A stretch of DNA of 64,000 nt from Sediminibacillus terrae (GTDB lineage Bacteria; Bacillota; Bacilli; Bacillales; Amphibacillaceae). The notes under the pieces are model-generated. The model was not told the origin of the DNA. It searched no databases and saw only the letters and a list, made by a program, of their open reading frames with translations. Of this stretch, positions 8,714-17,963 are shown piece by piece (position 1 is the stretch's first letter; the number at the start of each line of letters is the position of its first letter). The stretch lies in assembly GCF_009602435.1 (NCBI RefSeq), contig NZ_VZDQ01000025.1:62001-126000 (forward strand). Reading direction: 5' to 3'. The position numbers and the translations under genes were made by a program.

Positions 8714-9320
8714 TGTTGGGGGAGAGCTTGATTCTTCTCATAATAGAGGACATTAATTGTTCTTGTTGAGTAATTTTTAAACCGGCCACTTCAATATTAT
8801 CCATTGTTCTCCTGTTTATATTTGCGCCAATAATAGATAGGCCAATTGGGTTTAAAATATCCATGATCTTTCCTACCCATTCCACATCACTTCTCATATG
8901 TTCAAGCATTATAATTTGTCCGGTAGGTTTTGTCACCCGTCTGATTTCCTTTAAACCTCGAATAGGATCAGGCACCGAACAAAAAACACAAGTAGATACT
9001 ACAGTATCGAAAGTATCATCATTAAATTTTAGGTTTTGAGCATCCATTTCTAATAATTCAAAGTGACCTGAAAGTTGATTGACTTTTTGTTTAGCTTTTT
9101 GAAGCATGTTGGGGCTGAAATCTATACCCGTTACATTAGTTTGATCATTGTAATACTTCAGGTTAGTCCCGGTACCTACACCTACTTCCAGTGTTTCTCC
9201 ATAAGCCTTTTTAAGAAGGTTTTCTCTCCATTGATCACGGATCATGTGGTCCATTAGATCGAACACAATGGATATTCGATTATACCGTTGTTTAATTTTT
9301 TCCGTTTGTTTTTTGTCCAT
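8706..9320 (-). CDS. Class I SAM-dependent methyltransferase
   Basis: 204 residues. Motif I is visible as 'LEVGVGTGTNLKYY', motif II as 'VTGIDFSPNMLQKA', and motif III region as 'FDTVVSTCVFCSVPDP', the fold of UbiE/phospholipid-type methyltransferases. Substrate is not determinable. The start at 9320 (MDKKQTEK) is preferred because GGGGGAAAT precedes it; an upstream TTG/GTG extension would read into the remains of the neighbouring DUF4396 gene. The gene lies directly downstream of that pseudogene and probably belonged to its operon. Confidence 0.82.
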   Translation of the reverse strand: MDKKQTEKIKQRYNRISIVFDLMDHMIRDQWRENLLKKAYGETLEVGVGTGTNLKYYNDQTNVTGIDFSPNMLQKAKQKVNQLSGHFELLEMDAQNLKFNDDTFDTVVSTCVFCSVPDPIRGLKEIRRVTKPTGQIIMLEHMRSDVEWVGKIMDILNPIGLSIIGANINRRTMDNIEVAGLKITQQEQLMSSIMRRIKLSPNKK

Positions 9321-9334
9321 ATGATTTCCCCCAT

Positions 9335-9930
9335 TTAATGACAGATTAGATCTACAAGCAACCAATTGACTGGATAACTAGTAAGGAAACCAAGGATCAT
9401 AACAATTTGCATCATGAACCATTACGTAATCTCAGTTGGTCTGTAAATAATATGTAGTGAGCAATAGCTATCCAACCGAAAATTCTTACTTCTTCATAGG
9501 CAATTAAAGAAAGTGAATTTGCTTTAACAGCAGCTTTTATTAAGCCTATGACTCCCTTATTTTTATTGATTTCAAAGATATACGCTAAGATGAATTCAAC
9601 CATATAATGAGCAAATAATCGTCAATCCAGTTATAGCTACAATTGGAACGGTAACTGGATCTCCGAGAGTACAGGCTGCTGAGCAATGGCTAGTGAAAAT
9701 GAACACTTTTGCTGGGCGTCCGCGATGATAGTCTATATCCAAGTTCTTAGCTTTTAATCGGCCCCATTTAAAGTATGTCCAGCGCGCGAATGGAACAAAA
9801 AACCATCCGTTTATAGGCTATACAAAGTTCATAACCTTCATCATTTGTGGATCGCGGATGTCATCAACTATGATGATAAGGGAAGAGATAAGTCGATTAT
9901 TAGTGCAATCCATGAGACTGTAACTAACAT
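9335..9930 (-). pseudogene. Decayed DUF4396 membrane protein gene
   Basis: Reading the minus strand across frames recovers a DUF4396-like protein. Pieces are 'MLVTVSWIALIID' at the start, 'DDIRDPQMMKVMNFV', 'TSHCSAACTLGD', then an open stretch 'FILAYIFEINKNKG' to 'AIAHYILFTDQL', and finally 'MILGFLTSYPVNWLLV'. Several stop codons and frameshifts interrupt it (for example TAG about 20 codons from the start, and another after 'MNFV'). DUF4396 proteins commonly accompany copper genes. A CsoR-like palindrome precedes the former start, so the intact gene was probably copper-regulated. Confidence 0.8.
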
Positions 9931-9954
9931 ATAATCACCTCTAATATTGTTGAC

Positions 9955-9971
9955 ATACCCAGTAATGGTAT
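9955..9971. promoter_or_regulatory. CsoR-like operator before the DUF4396 pseudogene
   Basis: ATACCCAGTAATGGTAT has perfect ATACC/GGTAT arms with a 7-bp spacer and overlaps a TTGACA on the plus strand (9950-9955). It lies 57 bp from the csoR operator, between divergent units. Confidence 0.6.
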
Positions 9972-10017
9972 TTTCCCAAACATAACTAGCACGAGAATTA
10001 ATATTAAAACACTACTG

Positions 10018-10047
10018 TTGACTAACAATACCACATAGGGGTATATT
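10018..10047 (+). promoter_or_regulatory. csoR-copA promoter with operator
   Basis: -35 TTGACT (10018-10023) and -10 TATATT (10042-10047) are 18 bp apart. The operator ATACCACATAGGGGTAT (10028-10044) fills the spacer, so CsoR binding would block polymerase. It closely resembles the B. subtilis copZA operator. Confidence 0.82.
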
Positions 10048-10071
10048 TAATGCTAAGGGAGGAATTCAAAC

Positions 10072-10389
10072 ATGGAAGACCAATACTTACCGGAAAACAG
10101 TAATAAAAAACCTGTAAAACCTAGAACAGTTCAAGAAAAAGAAGCTGTTATGAACCGGTTGAAACGTATAGAAGGACAAGTAAGAGGAATACAAAAAATG
10201 GTGGAAGAGGATCGGTATTGTGTTGATATTCTTATCCAAATCTCAGCTATAAATAAAGCCTTAAATAAAGTTGGCCATTCGTTACTTGAACGTCACACTC
10301 ATCATTGTGTAGCAAGTGCCATTAAAAATGGAGAGGGCGAGAAAGCAATTGATGAATTAATGAAGGTGGTCCAACAATTCTCCAAATAG
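10072..10389 (+). CDS. csoR: Copper-sensing repressor CsoR
   Basis: 105 residues of the all-helical CsoR/RcnR family, which lack a classical HTH and release DNA on binding Cu(I). The Cys-His-Cys copper ligands are visible as Cys in 'DRYCVDIL' and His/Cys in '[10 protein letters not shown]', which separates CsoR from RcnR/FrmR members. The family start '[16 protein letters not shown]' is intact. ATG 10072 follows GGGAGGAATT. The stop codon overlaps the ribosome binding site of copA, so the two are translated as one operon, autoregulated through the operator at 10028-10044. Confidence 0.96.
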   Translation: MEDQYLPENSNKKPVKPRTVQEKEAVMNRLKRIEGQVRGIQKMVEEDRYCVDILIQISAINKALNKVGHSLLERHTHHCVASAIKNGEGEKAIDELMKVVQQFSK

Positions 10390-10402
10390 GAGGGTCGTGT
10401 CT

Positions 10403-12808
10403 ATGAGTGAGCAAAAAGATATGAATTTAGGAATTACCGGTATGACCTGCTCGGCTTGTTCAACGCGTATTGAAAAAGTCTTGAACAAAATGGACGGCGT
10501 TGAGGCCAATGTGAATTTGACGATGGAAAAAGCAAGTATCCATTACGATGAAGAGCGAGTACAATCTTCCGACATTACTGCCAAAATTGAAAAGCTAGGG
10601 TATGGTGTCCAGAAAGAGCAAGTAGAATTGGACATTCACGGGATGACTTGCTCTGCATGTTCATCACGGATTCAGAAAGTATTGAACAAGATGGATGGAA
10701 TTGACCAGGCCACGATCAATTTAGCAACTGAGGCTGGTTTTGTTGAATACGAACCTAACCGAGTTAGCGTTGACGATATCATCGCCAAAGTGAAGAAGCT
10801 TGGCTATGATGCAGTGATCAAACAAGATCGTGAGGAACAGAAAGATTATAAGGAAGAGGAAATCAAGAAAAAGAAACGCCATTTATGGATGTCTGTTCTC
10901 CTTTCATTTCCACTGTTATATACCATGATTGCCCACTTGCCGTGGGAGATTGGGTTGCCAGTTCCTGAAATTCTAATGAATCCTTGGTTTCAATTTATTC
11001 TTGCAACTCCTGTGCAATTCTATATTGGTGCTCGGTTTTATGTAGGCGCATATCGCTCCTTACGGAATAAGAGTGCCAATATGGATGTGCTAGTAGCATT
11101 AGGTACATCGGCAGCTTATTTTTATAGTTTGGTCGAGGCGGTTCGCTGGCAGATAAACTCTCAAATTATGCCTGAGCTTTATTTTGAAACAAGTGCTGTT
11201 CTCATTACCTTGATCCTTGTTGGGAAATTATTCGAATCCCTTGCAAAAGGGCGTACTACGGCTGCTTTAACGAAGCTATTGAACCTCCAAGCGAAAGAAG
11301 CAACGGTCCTAAAAGATGGTGAAGAGGTAAAGATCCCTGTGGATCAAGTAGAAGTTGACGATATATTGTTAGTTAAACCAGGGGAGAAAATCCCCGTAGA
11401 TGGAAGTTTAGTTCAAGGGAAATCGTCTATAGATGAGTCCATGATTACAGGAGAGTCCATTCCAGTTGAAAAGAATGAAGGAGATTCTGTTATCGGCTCA
11501 ACCATCAACAAAAACGGTACTATACAAATGAAAGCTGAGCGGGTTGGGAAAGATACAGCTCTTGCAGGAATTGTTAAAATTGTTGAAGAAGCACAAGGCT
11601 CAAAAGCCCCTATCCAAAGAACGGCAGACATCATATCTGGAATCTTTGTACCAATTGTCGTTGGAATCGCCGTTCTTACGTTTATTAGCTGGTTTGTATT
11701 TGTAACCCCAGGCGAATTGCCTGCAGCCCTTGAAGCTTCAATTGCTGTACTCGTTATTGCCTGCCCTTGTGCACTAGGTCTTGCAACGCCCACCTCAATC
11801 ATGGTAGGTACCGGAAAAGGGGCTGAACAGGGTATCCTTTTTAAAGGCGGTGAATATTTAGAAGGGACACAAAGCATAACCACTGTTCTATTAGATAAGA
11901 CAGGTACAGTGACGAAAGGTAAGCCTGAAGTTACCGATTTCGTTGCATTTGGTGAGGATAAAGAGGAGTGGCTGGCTGATTTAATCGCTGCCGAGAAGGC
12001 ATCTGAACACCCACTAGCCGAGGCAATTGTCGCCTACGGAAATGAGCAGAACGTAGAACTCAAGGAAGCTATAGACTTTGAAGCGATTCCTGGATATGGG
12101 ATTCAAGCGAAAGTAGAAGATAAAAAAGTCCTTGTTGGGACTAGAAAACTGATGGAACGTGAGAGCTTACCTTATCAACAATATGAAGAGGCTTTTTCAA
12201 AGTTAGAACTTGAAGGTAAAACAGCCATGTTTATTGCGATTGGCCAAGAAATCAAAGGGTATATCGCGGTTGCTGACACGGTAAAAGAAACTTCTAAGCA
12301 AGCGATTGCCGACCTGAAAGAGTTAGGGATCCAGGTCTTCATGGTCACAGGGGATAATGAACGGACGGCTAAAGCCATTGCGGAGCAAGTTGGAATCGAT
12401 GGTGTCATTGCCGAAGTTTTACCTGAAGAAAAAGCTGAGAAAGTGAAGGAGCTGCAAAAACAGGGTCAGAAAGTCGCTATGGTAGGAGATGGGATCAATG
12501 ATGCTCCTTCTTTAGCTACAGCTGATATTGGTATTGCTATTGGGACTGGAACAGATGTCGCCATTGAAACAGCCGACATCACACTAATCGGTGGAGATCT
12601 TGAACATTTGAGTAAGGCCATCCAACTAAGTCGTAAGACAATGAAGAATATTCGACAGAACCTGTTCTGGGCACTTGCCTATAACACAGCGGGTATTCCT
12701 GTAGCTGCAATTGGATTATTAGCCCCATGGGTGGCTGGTGCTGCGATGGCGTTCAGTTCTGTAAGTGTCGTTAGTAATTCGCTTCGTTTGAAGCGTGTGA
12801 AGATATAA
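10403..12808 (+). CDS. copA: Cu(I)-exporting P1B-type ATPase CopA
   Basis: 801 residues. Two N-terminal heavy-metal domains each carry GMTCSACS (near residues 12 and 80). Membrane helices follow, with the transport motif [11 protein letters not shown] (CPC), phosphorylation motif DKTGTVTKG, the P1B-specific SEHPLAEAI and hinge GDGINDAP. The C-terminal helices end '[15 protein letters not shown]', typical of CopA. It exports cytoplasmic Cu(I) using ATP, fed by CopZ. ATG 10403 is 8 nt after AGGAGGG; an in-frame GTG at 10397 is too close. Regulation is by CsoR. Confidence 0.97.
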   Translation: MSEQKDMNLGITGMTCSACSTRIEKVLNKMDGVEANVNLTMEKASIHYDEERVQSSDITAKIEKLGYGVQKEQVELDIHGMTCSACSSRIQKVLNKMDGIDQATINLATEAGFVEYEPNRVSVDDIIAKVKKLGYDAVIKQDREEQKDYKEEEIKKKKRHLWMSVLLSFPLLYTMIAHLPWEIGLPVPEILMNPWFQFILATPVQFYIGARFYVGAYRSLRNKSANMDVLVALGTSAAYFYSLVEAVRWQINSQIMPELYFETSAVLITLILVGKLFESLAKGRTTAALTKLLNLQAKEATVLKDGEEVKIPVDQVEVDDILLVKPGEKIPVDGSLVQGKSSIDESMITGESIPVEKNEGDSVIGSTINKNGTIQMKAERVGKDTALAGIVKIVEEAQGSKAPIQRTADIISGIFVPIVVGIAVLTFISWFVFVTPGELPAALEASIAVLVIACPCALGLATPTSIMVGTGKGAEQGILFKGGEYLEGTQSITTVLLDKTGTVTKGKPEVTDFVAFGEDKEEWLADLIAAEKASEHPLAEAIVAYGNEQNVELKEAIDFEAIPGYGIQAKVEDKKVLVGTRKLMERESLPYQQYEEAFSKLELEGKTAMFIAIGQEIKGYIAVADTVKETSKQAIADLKELGIQVFMVTGDNERTAKAIAEQVGIDGVIAEVLPEEKAEKVKELQKQGQKVAMVGDGINDAPSLATADIGIAIGTGTDVAIETADITLIGGDLEHLSKAIQLSRKTMKNIRQNLFWALAYNTAGIPVAAIGLLAPWVAGAAMAFSSVSVVSNSLRLKRVKI

Positions 12809-12833
12809 TTAAATTAGAAAGGATGAATCAAGA

Positions 12834-13037
12834 ATGCAAACGACTATTAAAGTAGAAGGAATGACGTGTGGACATTGTGAACAAGCGGTTAAAGGTGCCT
12901 TAAAAGAGGTTGAGGGAGTACAAGATGTACAAGTAGATTTGAAAACAGGGAACGTTGACATTTCTGCAAATGAGAATGTTAGTAAACAAGAAATGACTGA
13001 AGCAATCGAAGAACAGGGGTACGATGTAGTTTCTTAA
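12834..13037 (+). CDS. copZ: Copper chaperone CopZ
   Basis: 67 residues, a single heavy-metal-associated domain with the Cu(I) motif GMTCGHCEQAV and Lys/acidic helices typical of CopZ. It delivers Cu(I) to CopA. It follows copA by 25 nt with its own AAAGGATG site, in the usual csoR-copA-copZ order, and is followed by a strong terminator. Confidence 0.96.
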   Translation: MQTTIKVEGMTCGHCEQAVKGALKEVEGVQDVQVDLKTGNVDISANENVSKQEMTEAIEEQGYDVVS

Positions 13038-13058
13038 ATAAGAACTAAAAGAAAAATG

Positions 13059-13102
13059 AAAGCCTGAAGCTACGACAAAGGTTGTATCTTCAGGCTTTTT
13101 TT
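13059..13102 (+). terminator. Terminator of csoR-copA-copZ
   Basis: AAGCCTGAAG (13059-13068) / CTTCAGGCTT (13088-13097) with an inner TACGAC/GTTGTA stem, then a run of T. Confidence 0.9.
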
Positions 13103-13137
13103 CTATTTGGAGAGAGGTTCAAAAAATATAGAATTTC

Positions 13138-13155
13138 TTCACATTTTCTCGATAA
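13138..13155 (+). promoter_or_regulatory. 11-bp direct repeat, candidate response-regulator site
   Basis: TTCACAT (13138-13144) and TCGATAA (13149-13155), offset 11 bp with a shared TTTC spacer, 45 nt before the lipoprotein gene. It closely matches TGCACAG-TTTC-TCAATAA at 24901-24918. Confidence 0.4.
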
Positions 13156-13199
13156 TTTTTTGAGAGGATGAGTTGAGATTTCTTCAAGGAGTGTTTGAA

Positions 13200-14135
13200 A
13201 TGAATATGAGATTTACCCTTTTGATATTGGCATCGATTACAGCTATTGCTGGGTGTAGCCAATCAGAACAAGAAAGTAACCAAAAGGAAGGGGGAAAAGA
13301 ATCCCTACAAACAGCTACAGAATCATTTGATGGATCAATAGAGCATGTGCATGGTATGGGGTATGTTGATGGAGAGACAATTGCATACGCCGCTCATTCA
13401 GGGGTTAAGCTTTTCCAAGATGGGGATTGGATGGAATCTAAATACCACAAAAATGATTATATGGGTTTTAATGCAGTCGATGATGGTTTTTATACTTCTG
13501 GTCATCCTGGTAAACAAAGTGATTTACCTAACCCTGTTGGACTTCAAAAAGGAGATTTGACCGATGAAGACCTATCAGCTCTTGCTTTTGAAGGAGAAGT
13601 CGATTTTCATGCAATGGGAGTAGGGGCAATCAATCATGCGATTTATGTATTGAACGAGAGGCCTAATTCTGAGATGGACAAAGGGCTTTATAAAAGCACG
13701 GATGAAGGGGAGACTTGGAAAAAAATCAAGGCTGAAAACTTAGGAGAGAAAATCTTTCAAATTGCCGTGCATCCGGATGATGAGAATATCGTGGCGGTGG
13801 CAAGTGCGACAGGGATTTACCTCAGTGAAGATGGAGGAGAGACCTTCAAGATGATTTCTGAACAAGGACAAGGGAGCGGTTTGTATTTCACAAAAGATCG
13901 ATTATTCTACGGTCTTTATACCGGAGAGCCTTTATTGAAGAAATATGATTGGAATGATCAATCAAAAGAAAATATGAAACTCCCTAAGTTGAAGGAAGAT
14001 GCTGTCATGTATATCTCTAAAAACCCAGACACGGATGGTGAGTTTGTTATCTTCACAATTAAAGGGAACAGTTACATGACTACAAACTCTGGAGAATCAT
14101 GGAAACAAATTATAGACCAAGGGAAAACAAAATAA
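13200..14135 (+). CDS. BNR-repeat lipoprotein (F510_1955-type glycosylhydrolase-like)
   Basis: 311 residues. The N-terminus is a lipoprotein signal with lipobox IAGC (Cys19), followed by an acidic linker. The body is a beta-propeller: Asp-box/BNR repeats 'STDEGETWKKI', 'SEDGGETFKMI' and 'TTNSGESWKQI' are visible, plus the family opening 'IEHVHGMGYV'. Such proteins are named F510_1955 family glycosylhydrolase in databases, but glycosidase activity is not established. ATG 13200 follows AAGGAGTG by 6 nt. It starts an operon with ResA-like, CcdA and a two-component system, so an extracytoplasmic sensor or chaperone role in copper stress is plausible. Confidence 0.78.
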   Translation: MNMRFTLLILASITAIAGCSQSEQESNQKEGGKESLQTATESFDGSIEHVHGMGYVDGETIAYAAHSGVKLFQDGDWMESKYHKNDYMGFNAVDDGFYTSGHPGKQSDLPNPVGLQKGDLTDEDLSALAFEGEVDFHAMGVGAINHAIYVLNERPNSEMDKGLYKSTDEGETWKKIKAENLGEKIFQIAVHPDDENIVAVASATGIYLSEDGGETFKMISEQGQGSGLYFTKDRLFYGLYTGEPLLKKYDWNDQSKENMKLPKLKEDAVMYISKNPDTDGEFVIFTIKGNSYMTTNSGESWKQIIDQGKTK

Positions 14136-14169
14136 AAAGTGAAATTTACTATAGAGAGGTAGGTTATTT

Positions 14170-14724
14170 TTGAAAAAGAAAAAAAAGCGGCGTTTGTGGA
14201 TGAGAATTGTGGTATTGAGTCTCTTTATGTTTGTAGTCGGGTTTGTCCTATACCAAAATTTCACTAAAGATTCAGAAGTTGTGAATGCAGGAGATATGGC
14301 ACCAGATTTCGCATTAAAAACTTTATCTGGAGAAACCGTACAGCTGAGTGACTATAGAGGACAAGGAGTGTTCCTCAATTTTTGGGCTACGTATTGTAAA
14401 CCGTGTGAAGAAGAGATGCCTTATATTGAGAGTCAGTATCAAAAGTTTAAGGATGAAGGTGTGAAAGTTCTAGCCGTTGATGTGGGTGAAAACGACGTGA
14501 CGGTATCTGCCTTTGTGGAACGGAAAGGTATGACGTTCCCTGTATTGATGGATAGCCGTGAAGAGCTTCTTGATGCTTACGGTATTGGACCCATCCCTGT
14601 TACTTTTCTAATTGATAAAAATGGTAAAGTAGTCGATCGAATTACTGCGGGATTGACGGAACCTCAAGTTCGTGATTATATGAAGAAAATTCAGCCGGAA
14701 AAATGGAGGGAGTCAGATGGCTGA
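14170..14724 (+). CDS. ResA/TlpA-like membrane-anchored thioredoxin
   Basis: 184 residues. A positively charged start and one membrane helix (residues ~9-28) anchor a thioredoxin-fold domain facing outward. The active site is WATYCKPCEEEMP (Cys76, Cys79), with the cis-Pro in 'IGPIPVTFLIDK'. The likely role is reduction of extracytoplasmic disulfides, using electrons from the adjacent CcdA. Start is TTG 14170 after AGAGAGGTAGG. It overlaps ccdA by 8 nt, so translation is coupled. In copper stress it could repair Cu-catalysed disulfides or help load a copper protein (inference). Confidence 0.88.
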   Translation: MKKKKKRRLWMRIVVLSLFMFVVGFVLYQNFTKDSEVVNAGDMAPDFALKTLSGETVQLSDYRGQGVFLNFWATYCKPCEEEMPYIESQYQKFKDEGVKVLAVDVGENDVTVSAFVERKGMTFPVLMDSREELLDAYGIGPIPVTFLIDKNGKVVDRITAGLTEPQVRDYMKKIQPEKWRESDG

Positions 14725-15427
14725 TGTGAATGTGTTCTTAGCCTTCGGTGCGGGGTTCTTATCTTTTATATCGCCTTGTTGTCTCCCGTTATATCCGGCG
14801 TTTCTATCCTATATTACGGGTATGTCTGTCGATGATTTACAAAAAAGAAAAAAGTTTTTCCAAAAGCAGCCGATGCTCCACACAACTTTTTTCCTTCTTG
14901 GTTTTTCAATCATTTTTATCGCGATTGGCTTTTCTACCTCATGGATCGGAGGGTGGTTCATTCGTTATGACGATCTGATTCGTCAATTGGGAGCAATCCT
15001 AATCATTTTTTTAGGGTTGGTTGTCGTCGGCTTTTATAAACCTATACTCTTCATGAAAGAATATAAAGTATCGTTGAAAAATCGACCTCCTGGATATTTA
15101 GGCTCTAGTGCTGTGGGAATGGCTTTCGCGGCTGGATGGACCCCATGTACAGGGCCGATTCTTGCTGCTGTTATTGCTTTAGGTGTTTCCTCCCCTGATG
15201 AGGCTGTCTTCTACATGATCAGCTATGTTCTAGGGTTTTCCATTCCATTTTTCTTGATGGCTATGTTTATTGGCCGTATAAAGTGGATCAAAAGACATAA
15301 TCGGAAAATTGTTAAGTTTGGCGGATATGTCATGATTATTATGGGGGTGTTTTTGTTTTTTGGATGGATGACACGATTGACCTCCTTCATTACTAATCAA
15401 TTTTTTGGAGGATGGACTGGCTTCTAA
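14717..15427 (+). CDS. CcdA-type cytochrome c biogenesis / thiol transporter
   Basis: 236 residues with six hydrophobic segments. The two redox-active Cys motifs are 'ISPCCLPLYPAFL' and 'GWTPCTGPILAAVI', the signature of CcdA. It moves reducing equivalents from cytoplasmic thioredoxin to extracytoplasmic partners; the overlapping ResA-like protein is the obvious one. It differs from the more divergent relative at 3381. ATG 14717 follows GGAGG inside the end of the upstream gene. Confidence 0.92.
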   Translation: MADVNVFLAFGAGFLSFISPCCLPLYPAFLSYITGMSVDDLQKRKKFFQKQPMLHTTFFLLGFSIIFIAIGFSTSWIGGWFIRYDDLIRQLGAILIIFLGLVVVGFYKPILFMKEYKVSLKNRPPGYLGSSAVGMAFAAGWTPCTGPILAAVIALGVSSPDEAVFYMISYVLGFSIPFFLMAMFIGRIKWIKRHNRKIVKFGGYVMIIMGVFLFFGWMTRLTSFITNQFFGGWTGF

Positions 15428-15449
15428 CTATCTGAATTGAGGGGACAGT

Positions 15450-16826
15450 ATGAAGAAAAGTATTTCATTGAAAATAGGATTGTTGTTCTTTATCCTAATG
15501 ACCATTATTGAACTCTCATTATTCTTTATTTTGTATACCAATATATCAAATTACCAAATTGATGAAGTATTAGAGGGGCTTTTAAGCCGTGGGAGCAGTC
15601 ACCGAAATGTATTAGAAAAAAAGTTCGATCAGTCTACGCTTAATCATGTGGCGCTAATGGAAACGGAGGCAGTCACAGATGTAGTCATTACAGATAACCA
15701 AGACAAAATTCTTACTAGTTCATCAGCTATTGATTCATTTCAGAAAGAGCTGATTCAAAAATATAGAACTAGTCCTAATGATCAAGGGATGATTATTGAA
15801 GAGCAATGGAAAAACTCGCCCTATGTTGCCACTTTATCTCCCATTATTATCAACGGCGAGCTTCGAGGGAACGTGTATATGTTTTCTCCCTCTTCAATTA
15901 TCCGGGATCTTACGTCCCATCTTTCTCAACAGTTTATTTTTGTCATGGTGCTCATCCTTGTTGTGACTTTGGTGGTCGTGTTCACTCTTTCGAAACAGGT
16001 TACAAAGCCCCTTATTAGAATGAAAGAAGAAACTGAAAAGCTAAGCAGTGGAGAGACAAATGTGGAGTTGAGTGAGCATTATAATGATGAACTTGGAGTC
16101 TTAGCTCATTCCATCAACCGTTTAGCGGAAGAGTTAGAAAGAATGAAGAAGGAACGTAACGACTTTTTGTCTTCGATTGCACATGAATTACGCACTCCAT
16201 TAACTTACTTAAAAGGGTACGCCGATATTGCATCACGGGAGCAAACAGATGAAGAGGATAGAAGAAAGTACCTTGAAATCATTAAAGAAGAGACCGAAAG
16301 TCTTACAGCTATGGTTCAACAACTTTTTCAATTAGCAAAAATGGATGAAAATGCGTTCGCTATTCAGCCAGAAGTGCGTGAAGTTAAACCATTACTATTC
16401 GAAGCAAAAGAAAAAATGTACCCATTGATAACGAATAATGAGGCTGAAGTGAGTATCGATTGTTCTGATGGAATCGATATATATGCAGATCCAATTCGTT
16501 TCAGGCAAGTGATCATGAATCTATTAGACAACGCTCTAAGGTATTCCGGAGAGCAACCAAGAATCCATATCCAGGTTAATAACCTGCATACGAGAGTTCT
16601 TATTAAAGTAAGAGATGAAGGGTCTGGTGTCCCAGAAGAATTCCTTCCCTATCTTTTTGATCGCCTTTATCGAATTGATAAATCAAGATCGAGGGGTTTA
16701 GGGGGTACAGGTTTGGGACTTGCCATCGTTAAGGAGATAGTCGAGATTCACGGAGGAAAAGTCGAAGCCATGAATCAAGAAGGCTTATGCATTCAAGTAT
16801 CTTGGCCAAAGGAAGGAAGTTTATGA
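15450..16826 (+). CDS. Sensor histidine kinase of the copper island
   Basis: 458 residues. Two membrane helices (~8-30 and ~163-185) bracket a ~130-residue extracytoplasmic sensor region. A HAMP linker (~186-238), HisKA with phospho-acceptor His245 in 'IAHELRTPLTYLKGY', and HATPase_c with N box 'DNALRYSGE' and G boxes 'DEGSGVP' and 'GLGGTGLGLAIV' follow. Its stop overlaps the start of the response regulator (ATGA), so the pair is co-translated. Location in a copper operon suggests it senses extracytoplasmic copper or thiol stress, but the signal is inference. Confidence 0.93.
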   Translation: MKKSISLKIGLLFFILMTIIELSLFFILYTNISNYQIDEVLEGLLSRGSSHRNVLEKKFDQSTLNHVALMETEAVTDVVITDNQDKILTSSSAIDSFQKELIQKYRTSPNDQGMIIEEQWKNSPYVATLSPIIINGELRGNVYMFSPSSIIRDLTSHLSQQFIFVMVLILVVTLVVVFTLSKQVTKPLIRMKEETEKLSSGETNVELSEHYNDELGVLAHSINRLAEELERMKKERNDFLSSIAHELRTPLTYLKGYADIASREQTDEEDRRKYLEIIKEETESLTAMVQQLFQLAKMDENAFAIQPEVREVKPLLFEAKEKMYPLITNNEAEVSIDCSDGIDIYADPIRFRQVIMNLLDNALRYSGEQPRIHIQVNNLHTRVLIKVRDEGSGVPEEFLPYLFDRLYRIDKSRSRGLGGTGLGLAIVKEIVEIHGGKVEAMNQEGLCIQVSWPKEGSL

Positions 16827-17491
16827 CTAGAATTTTACTTGTTGATGATGAACAAAGAATGCTGAATTTACTTTCCTTATATTTAACCCCTCATGGGATG
16901 ACCTGTGATCAGGCTTTGAGTGGTTATCAGGCTCTTAAGCAACTGGATAAAAAATCTTATGATTTAATCCTATTAGATATCATGATGAAAAATATGGATG
17001 GCTTTGAGACATGTAAGAAAATAAAAGAACGAACGGACATTCCAGTTATCATGCTTACGGCGAAAGATCAAAAGCATGATATTCTTCATGGTTTGCATTT
17101 AGGAGCCGATGACTATGTTACTAAACCGTTCGATGAGGAAATTTTGCTCGCTCGTATAGAAGCCCTTTTAAGGCGAGGAACGAATCAAAAGAAAATTGAA
17201 ATAAATGGTTTAGTATGGAATCAAGATTCGTATCAACTGCATTTTAAACATAGAGAAATTCGTTTGACCCCTAAAGAATTCAAATTGCTAGGGCTGCTCC
17301 TCAAACGACCGAATCAAGTTTATGAACGTGAAGATCTATTAGAATTGGTCTGGGGATTTGCCTCTGAAACAGAGGGGAGAACCATTGATTCTCATGTTCG
17401 AAATCTGAGAGAAAAAATTCGAAAACAGGATTTTCCTATTGATTCTCACTTGAAAACGATATGGGGGGTCGGTTACAAATGGGAAAAATAA
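16823..17491 (+). CDS. OmpR/PhoB-family response regulator
   Basis: 222 residues. The receiver domain has the acidic pair DD (8-9), phospho-acceptor Asp52 in 'LILLDIMM', Thr in 'MLTAKD' and Lys in 'YVTKPF'. The C-terminal winged helix carries 'LTPKEFKLLGLLLKRPNQV' and 'TIWGVGYKWEK'. ATG 16823 overlaps the kinase stop; a longer frame from 16787 reads the end of the kinase gene and is rejected. OmpR-family dimers bind direct repeats about 10-11 bp apart, and such repeats precede several genes of this island, so it is a good candidate for their common regulator. Confidence 0.94.
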   Translation: MTRILLVDDEQRMLNLLSLYLTPHGMTCDQALSGYQALKQLDKKSYDLILLDIMMKNMDGFETCKKIKERTDIPVIMLTAKDQKHDILHGLHLGADDYVTKPFDEEILLARIEALLRRGTNQKKIEINGLVWNQDSYQLHFKHREIRLTPKEFKLLGLLLKRPNQVYEREDLLELVWGFASETEGRTIDSHVRNLREKIRKQDFPIDSHLKTIWGVGYKWEK

Positions 17492-17513
17492 ATTTTGTAA
17501 AAGATGTTTAATT

Positions 17514-17529
17514 ATACCGGTATAGGGTT
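17514..17529 (+). promoter_or_regulatory. CsoR-like operator before the copper-storage gene
   Basis: ATACCGGTATAGGGTT contains the palindrome ATACCGGTAT (17514-17523) and the GGGT half of CsoR sites; a second ATACC follows at 17533-17537. A weaker match than the csoR and copB sites. Confidence 0.45.
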
Positions 17530-17570
17530 ACCATACCTATGTAATTAAATTTAAAAGGAGGACTTTATTA

Positions 17571-17897
17571 ATGTCACATGAACAGTACCAGTCCGCAATT
17601 CAATCGTTACATGAGTGTATGGAAGCCTGTAACCATTGTTATGATGCATGCCTACAAGAAGAAGACATAAAAATGATGGCTCAGTGTATTCGTTTGGACA
17701 GAGAGTGTGCAGATATCTGTGCTTATCTTGAACAATCTCTAGTTAGAGGCACTCCTTTTGCAGCAGAATTAGCTAGCGTTTGTGCAAAAATTTGTGAAGA
17801 TTGTGGAAATGAATGTAAAAAACACGACCATGACCATTGTCAAAAGTGTGCAGATGCGTGCTTTAAATGCGCGGATGCATGTAAGAGCATTGCATAA
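17571..17897 (+). CDS. Four-helix-bundle copper-storage protein (Csp3/YhjQ-like, DUF326)
   Basis: 108 residues, very rich in Cys at helical spacing: 'CMEACNHCYDAC', 'CIRLDRECADIC', 'CAKICEDCGNEC' and 'CQKCADACFKCADAC'. This is the pattern of cytosolic Csp3-type copper-storage proteins, which line the core of a four-helix bundle with Cys thiolates and bind many Cu(I) ions. B. subtilis YhjQ is of this type. There is no signal peptide. A strong AAAGGAGG precedes ATG 17571, and a terminator follows. A broken copy of the same gene lies at 23255. Confidence 0.92.
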   Translation: MSHEQYQSAIQSLHECMEACNHCYDACLQEEDIKMMAQCIRLDRECADICAYLEQSLVRGTPFAAELASVCAKICEDCGNECKKHDHDHCQKCADACFKCADACKSIA

Positions 17898-17914
17898 CAT
17901 AATTACGAATAACT

Positions 17915-17943
17915 AAGACTAGCACTTTTGCTAGTCTTTTTTT
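17915..17943 (+). terminator. Terminator of the copper-storage gene
   Basis: AAGACTAGCA (17915-17924) / TGCTAGTCTT (17929-17938), 4-nt loop, then a T run. Confidence 0.9.
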
Positions 17944-17963
17944 CTTGAGATGAATGTTTAGAT

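Noticed and set aside
11413-11883. Antisense frame of 156 codons inside copA
   Set aside because: copA has every P-type ATPase motif across this stretch; the reverse frame has no start signal or family resemblance.
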